The position numbers and the translations under genes are program-made. Shown piece by piece: positions 26,197 to 28,567 of a stretch of 28,567 bases of DNA (its first letter is position 1; every line of letters begins with the position of its first letter). The notes under the pieces are model-generated. The model worked only from the letters and a program-made list of their open reading frames with translations, did no database searches and had not been told where the DNA came from. Source of the stretch: Bacteroidia bacterium (GTDB lineage: Bacteria > Bacteroidota > Bacteroidia > Bacteroidales > Azobacteroidaceae). The stretch spans positions 1 through 28,567 of the forward strand of contig BNTV01000060.1 in the NCBI GenBank assembly GCA_025996865.1. Reading direction: 5' to 3'.

Positions 26197-27735
26197 ATGA
26201 GAGTTTTCTTTCTTATAACAGTTACTGTTTTATGCGCTGTTTCCTGTCAGACAGCTCCAAAGATCAACATTGATTCGGTCGCCTCTCCCAAAGGCACCGA
26301 AATGTTTCAACCCGATTGGGACAACCTTGCCCAAAATTACCGGTTTCCCGAATGGTTTTGCGATGCCAAGTTCGGTATTTTCATCCATTGGGGTGTATAT
26401 GCGGTTCCGGCGTTTGGCAACGAGTGGTATCCGCGCAATATGTACCGGAAGGATTCGCCGGAGTACAAGCATCACTTGGAAACCTACGGCGAACATACAA
26501 AGTTTGGGTATAAGAATTTTATTCCGATGTTCAAAGCCGAAAAATTCGATGCTGCCGAATGGGCGGAGTTGTTCAAAGCATCCGGCGCAAAATACGTTGT
26601 GCCTGTTGCCGAGCATCACGATGGATTTTCCATGTACGACAGCGATTTAAACGAATGGAATTCTGTAAAAATGGGACCGGAAAAAGACATTATCGGCTTA
26701 TTGAAAGCGGCGCTTGAAAAAGAAGACCTCGTTTTCGGGTTGTCCACCCACCGTGCGGAAAATGCGTGGTTCTACAACGGCGGCATGGATTTCCCTTCGG
26801 ATGTGCAGGATACGACTATTACCCTTTACGGTGGCAGGCTCAAACAAGAAGCCTATACCGATGCCGTAGCAAGGGAATGGCTGACGCGCACTTATGAACT
26901 TATCAACAAATATCAGCCGAAACTAATCTGGTTTGATTGGACGGTCAACAATCCGACGATAATGCCGTATTTCAACAAATTCATGGCATACTATTATAAC
27001 AATGCTTTGGATTGGAACGAACAAGTGGTGGTCAATACCAAACAAGGTTATCCGACCAATGTGCAGGTATGGGATATGGAACGTGGAAAATCGGATAAGA
27101 TGATGAAATTTCCATGGCAAACAGATACCTCCATAGGTAAAAAATCATGGAGTTACATTGACGGGGAAGAGAACAAAACGCCCGAACAAATCGTCCACGA
27201 CTTGGTGGATATTGTCAGCAAAAATGGAAACCTGTTGCTGAATATCGGTCCGAGAGCCGATGGAACCATTACCGAAGAACAAACAGACATATTGCTGTCA
27301 ATCGGCCAATGGTTGAAAATAAATGGCGAAGCGATATACGGTACTCGTCCATGGAAAAAATTCGGCGAAGGCGATACCCGATCTACCGCCGGTACATTCA
27401 CTGATAATGAGGCTATTCCTTATACTGTAAAGGACATTCGTTTCACTACCAAAGGAAATGATTTTTATGCCATTGTCTTGAATTGGGATGATAAGGGAAC
27501 CATCATTCAATCCTTGGACAAAAAGGCGATTGCCGATGCGAAAATCCTGAATGTAAAACTGTTAGGCTCGGATGAAAAAATCGAATGGCAACAGACCGGC
27601 AACGGTTTGAAACTCTCTTTCCCCAAAACAAAACCCTGCAATTATGCTTATGCGTTCAAAATAAGTTTTGATAAAAAAGTGGGCGCACAGTTGGAATCGG
27701 AAGCCTCAAACGAAACCTTGAAACACGGAGGTTAA
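26197..27735 (+). CDS. GH29 alpha-L-fucosidase lipoprotein
   Basis: Retaining alpha-L-fucosidase releasing fucose from glycans, 512 residues. A lipoprotein signal has lipobox AVSC, Cys17, so it is probably anchored on the outer or inner membrane facing the periplasm. GH29 motifs: CDAKFGIFIHWGVYAVPAF, EHHDGFSMYDS, FGLSTHRAENAWF and LIWFDW, where Asp247 is the expected nucleophile. YIDGEENKTPEQIVHDLVDI and NGNLLLNIGPRADGTI follow. A C-terminal beta domain runs from about 400. The tail after AYAFKISFDK (about 20 residues) is low-complexity and may have come from a rearrangement with the remnant that follows. Confidence 0.92.
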   Translation: MRVFFLITVTVLCAVSCQTAPKINIDSVASPKGTEMFQPDWDNLAQNYRFPEWFCDAKFGIFIHWGVYAVPAFGNEWYPRNMYRKDSPEYKHHLETYGEHTKFGYKNFIPMFKAEKFDAAEWAELFKASGAKYVVPVAEHHDGFSMYDSDLNEWNSVKMGPEKDIIGLLKAALEKEDLVFGLSTHRAENAWFYNGGMDFPSDVQDTTITLYGGRLKQEAYTDAVAREWLTRTYELINKYQPKLIWFDWTVNNPTIMPYFNKFMAYYYNNALDWNEQVVVNTKQGYPTNVQVWDMERGKSDKMMKFPWQTDTSIGKKSWSYIDGEENKTPEQIVHDLVDIVSKNGNLLLNIGPRADGTITEEQTDILLSIGQWLKINGEAIYGTRPWKKFGEGDTRSTAGTFTDNEAIPYTVKDIRFTTKGNDFYAIVLNWDDKGTIIQSLDKKAIADAKILNVKLLGSDEKIEWQQTGNGLKLSFPKTKPCNYAYAFKISFDKKVGAQLESEASNETLKHGG

Positions 27736-27738
27736 TAA

Positions 27739-27945
27739 TATGAAAAAGAAAAACACATAACCAGCAACGGTTATCTTCCCAATAATGTTCTCAATTGGAG
27801 ATATAAATACAAACCTGCATTTGCTTTGATTGCTAATGGGAAGGTAGTCAAGTCGTGGATTGACGAAAACGCGGAACCCTCTGCGTGGTTAGCAGGCAAA
27901 GACTATCCATATCAATTGTCTCTCCAATTAATTTATAAGATATGA
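27739..27945 (+). pseudogene. C-terminal remnant of a glycan-locus protein (possibly DUF4832 type)
   Basis: After the fucosidase stop and a second in-frame TAA, the same frame stays open for 68 codons and reads protein-like: SNGYLPNNVLNWRYKYKPAF, then ALIANGKVVKSWIDENAEPS and AWLAGKDYPYQLSLQLIYKI before TGA. There is no in-frame start codon, so it looks like the 3' end of a deleted gene. A beta-rich terminal domain of this type ends DUF4832-family proteins, and the next gene is such a protein, so a decayed duplicate is suspected. The family link is from pattern memory and unsure. Confidence 0.5.
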
Positions 27946-27991
27946 AACTGGTTTAAAAATTCAACCAATAAATGCAATAATAAAAAAAATC

Positions 27992-28567
27992 ATGATAAAA
28001 AAATTCTTTTATACTTGTTTGTCAGGCTTGCTCCTGACCTGCTCTTTCGGTTATTCACAGTCAACTACGGCGTCGGCGCAACGGATTGATCTTACCACAC
28101 GCCAAGATACTTCGCGCATTTTATTGAATCCCGATAAAGGATGGTATCATCACTATCTGGATAATAGTATCAAGGACTACGGATTGGAGAGCGAAGCCGA
28201 GTTAGATACTTTTCCCGGAATGCACCATCTATTTATACGTATTCCTTGGGTTTATCTCGAACCGGAAGAAGGACAATTCCGGTGGGAAACCATTGATACG
28301 GTCGTAACTCGTTATGCCGATAAAGGTTATAAATTTTCCCTTGACATTACTTGCAAGGAAACGATGGGAGAATTACTGCCTTATGCTACGCCTCAATGGG
28401 TGGAAAAAGCCGGAGCCAAAGGGAAGTTGATAGATAGTTGGGGTTCGTCGAATTGGGAACCTGATTACAACGACCCTGTATTCCTCGAAAAGTTGAACAA
28501 TTTTCATAAAGCTATGGCTGCCCGTTACGATGGGGCAGAATGGCTGCAAGACGTAACCACCGGCAGT
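27992..28567 (+). CDS. DUF4832-type glycoside-hydrolase-like protein (cut by window edge)
   Basis: Partial gene, 192 codons to the window end. A signal peptide (about 1-22; LSGLLLTCSFGYSQ) is followed by LLNPDKGWYHHYLDNSI, MHHLFIRIPWVYLEPEEGQF, SLDITCKETM, and YATPQWVEKAGAKG, then SSNWEPDYNDPVFLEKLNNF and AARYDG. These resemble DUF4832-domain proteins with a TIM-barrel (beta-galactosidase-like) catalytic part of unknown activity. A Cys in LLTC could instead be a lipobox. It follows the fucosidase and a remnant gene and suggests a carbohydrate-use locus continuing to the right; no SusC/SusD pair is in view. Confidence 0.75.
   Translation, partial: MIKKFFYTCLSGLLLTCSFGYSQSTTASAQRIDLTTRQDTSRILLNPDKGWYHHYLDNSIKDYGLESEAELDTFPGMHHLFIRIPWVYLEPEEGQFRWETIDTVVTRYADKGYKFSLDITCKETMGELLPYATPQWVEKAGAKGKLIDSWGSSNWEPDYNDPVFLEKLNNFHKAMAARYDGAEWLQDVTTGS

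Overview
The window looks like a chromosomal segment of a Bacteroidetes bacterium, most likely order Bacteroidales. Evidence: the gene families (NVEALA peptide, BF3886-type 6-bladed beta-propeller, DUF1573, DUF3098, OstA-like protein, GH29 fucosidase lipoprotein), the cluster ftsX-DUF3098-uppP-truB-queA-folK, and several TAnnTTTG promoter elements upstream of starts. I would not name a genus from sequence alone.

Layout. (1) 1-2378, minus strand: an accessory operon read NVEALA-type exported peptide, 27-bp palindrome, 6-bladed beta-propeller lipoprotein, decayed DUF1573 gene, signal peptidase I (cut by the window edge). (2) 2498-4584, minus: pyrB-pyrI (aspartate carbamoyltransferase) with an outer-membrane beta-barrel gene overlapping pyrI. 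(3) 4585-5091: a non-coding region with a candidate pyrB operator, a C/G-rich dispersed repeat and four ~31-bp AT-rich tandem repeats. (4) 5092-5970, plus: an AraC-family regulator, convergent with (5) 5967-10174, minus: ftsX, DUF3098, uppP, truB, queA, folK, tightly packed. (6) 10504-19755, plus: guaB, a second copy of the dispersed repeat, then a periplasmic-folding/envelope set (two-parvulin-domain PPIase, lipoprotein, SurA-like PPIase, OstA-like protein) and mutL. (7) 19854-22971, plus: PhoU-like protein, PhoB-like response regulator and PhoR-like histidine kinase. (8) 23031-26102, plus: a membrane metallophosphoesterase and an unusual exported fusion of an endonuclease/exonuclease/phosphatase domain to a calcineurin-like phosphatase. 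(9) 26197-28567, plus: GH29 alpha-L-fucosidase lipoprotein, a C-terminal gene remnant, and the start of a DUF4832-type glycoside-hydrolase-like gene, possibly the edge of a glycan-use locus.

Most of the window is ordinary housekeeping. The best candidates for something little described are the NVEALA/propeller/DUF1573/signal-peptidase operon at the left edge, the tandem-repeat region before the AraC gene, and the two-phosphatase fusion beside the Pho regulators. No tRNA, rRNA, CRISPR array, transposase or phage gene was seen.
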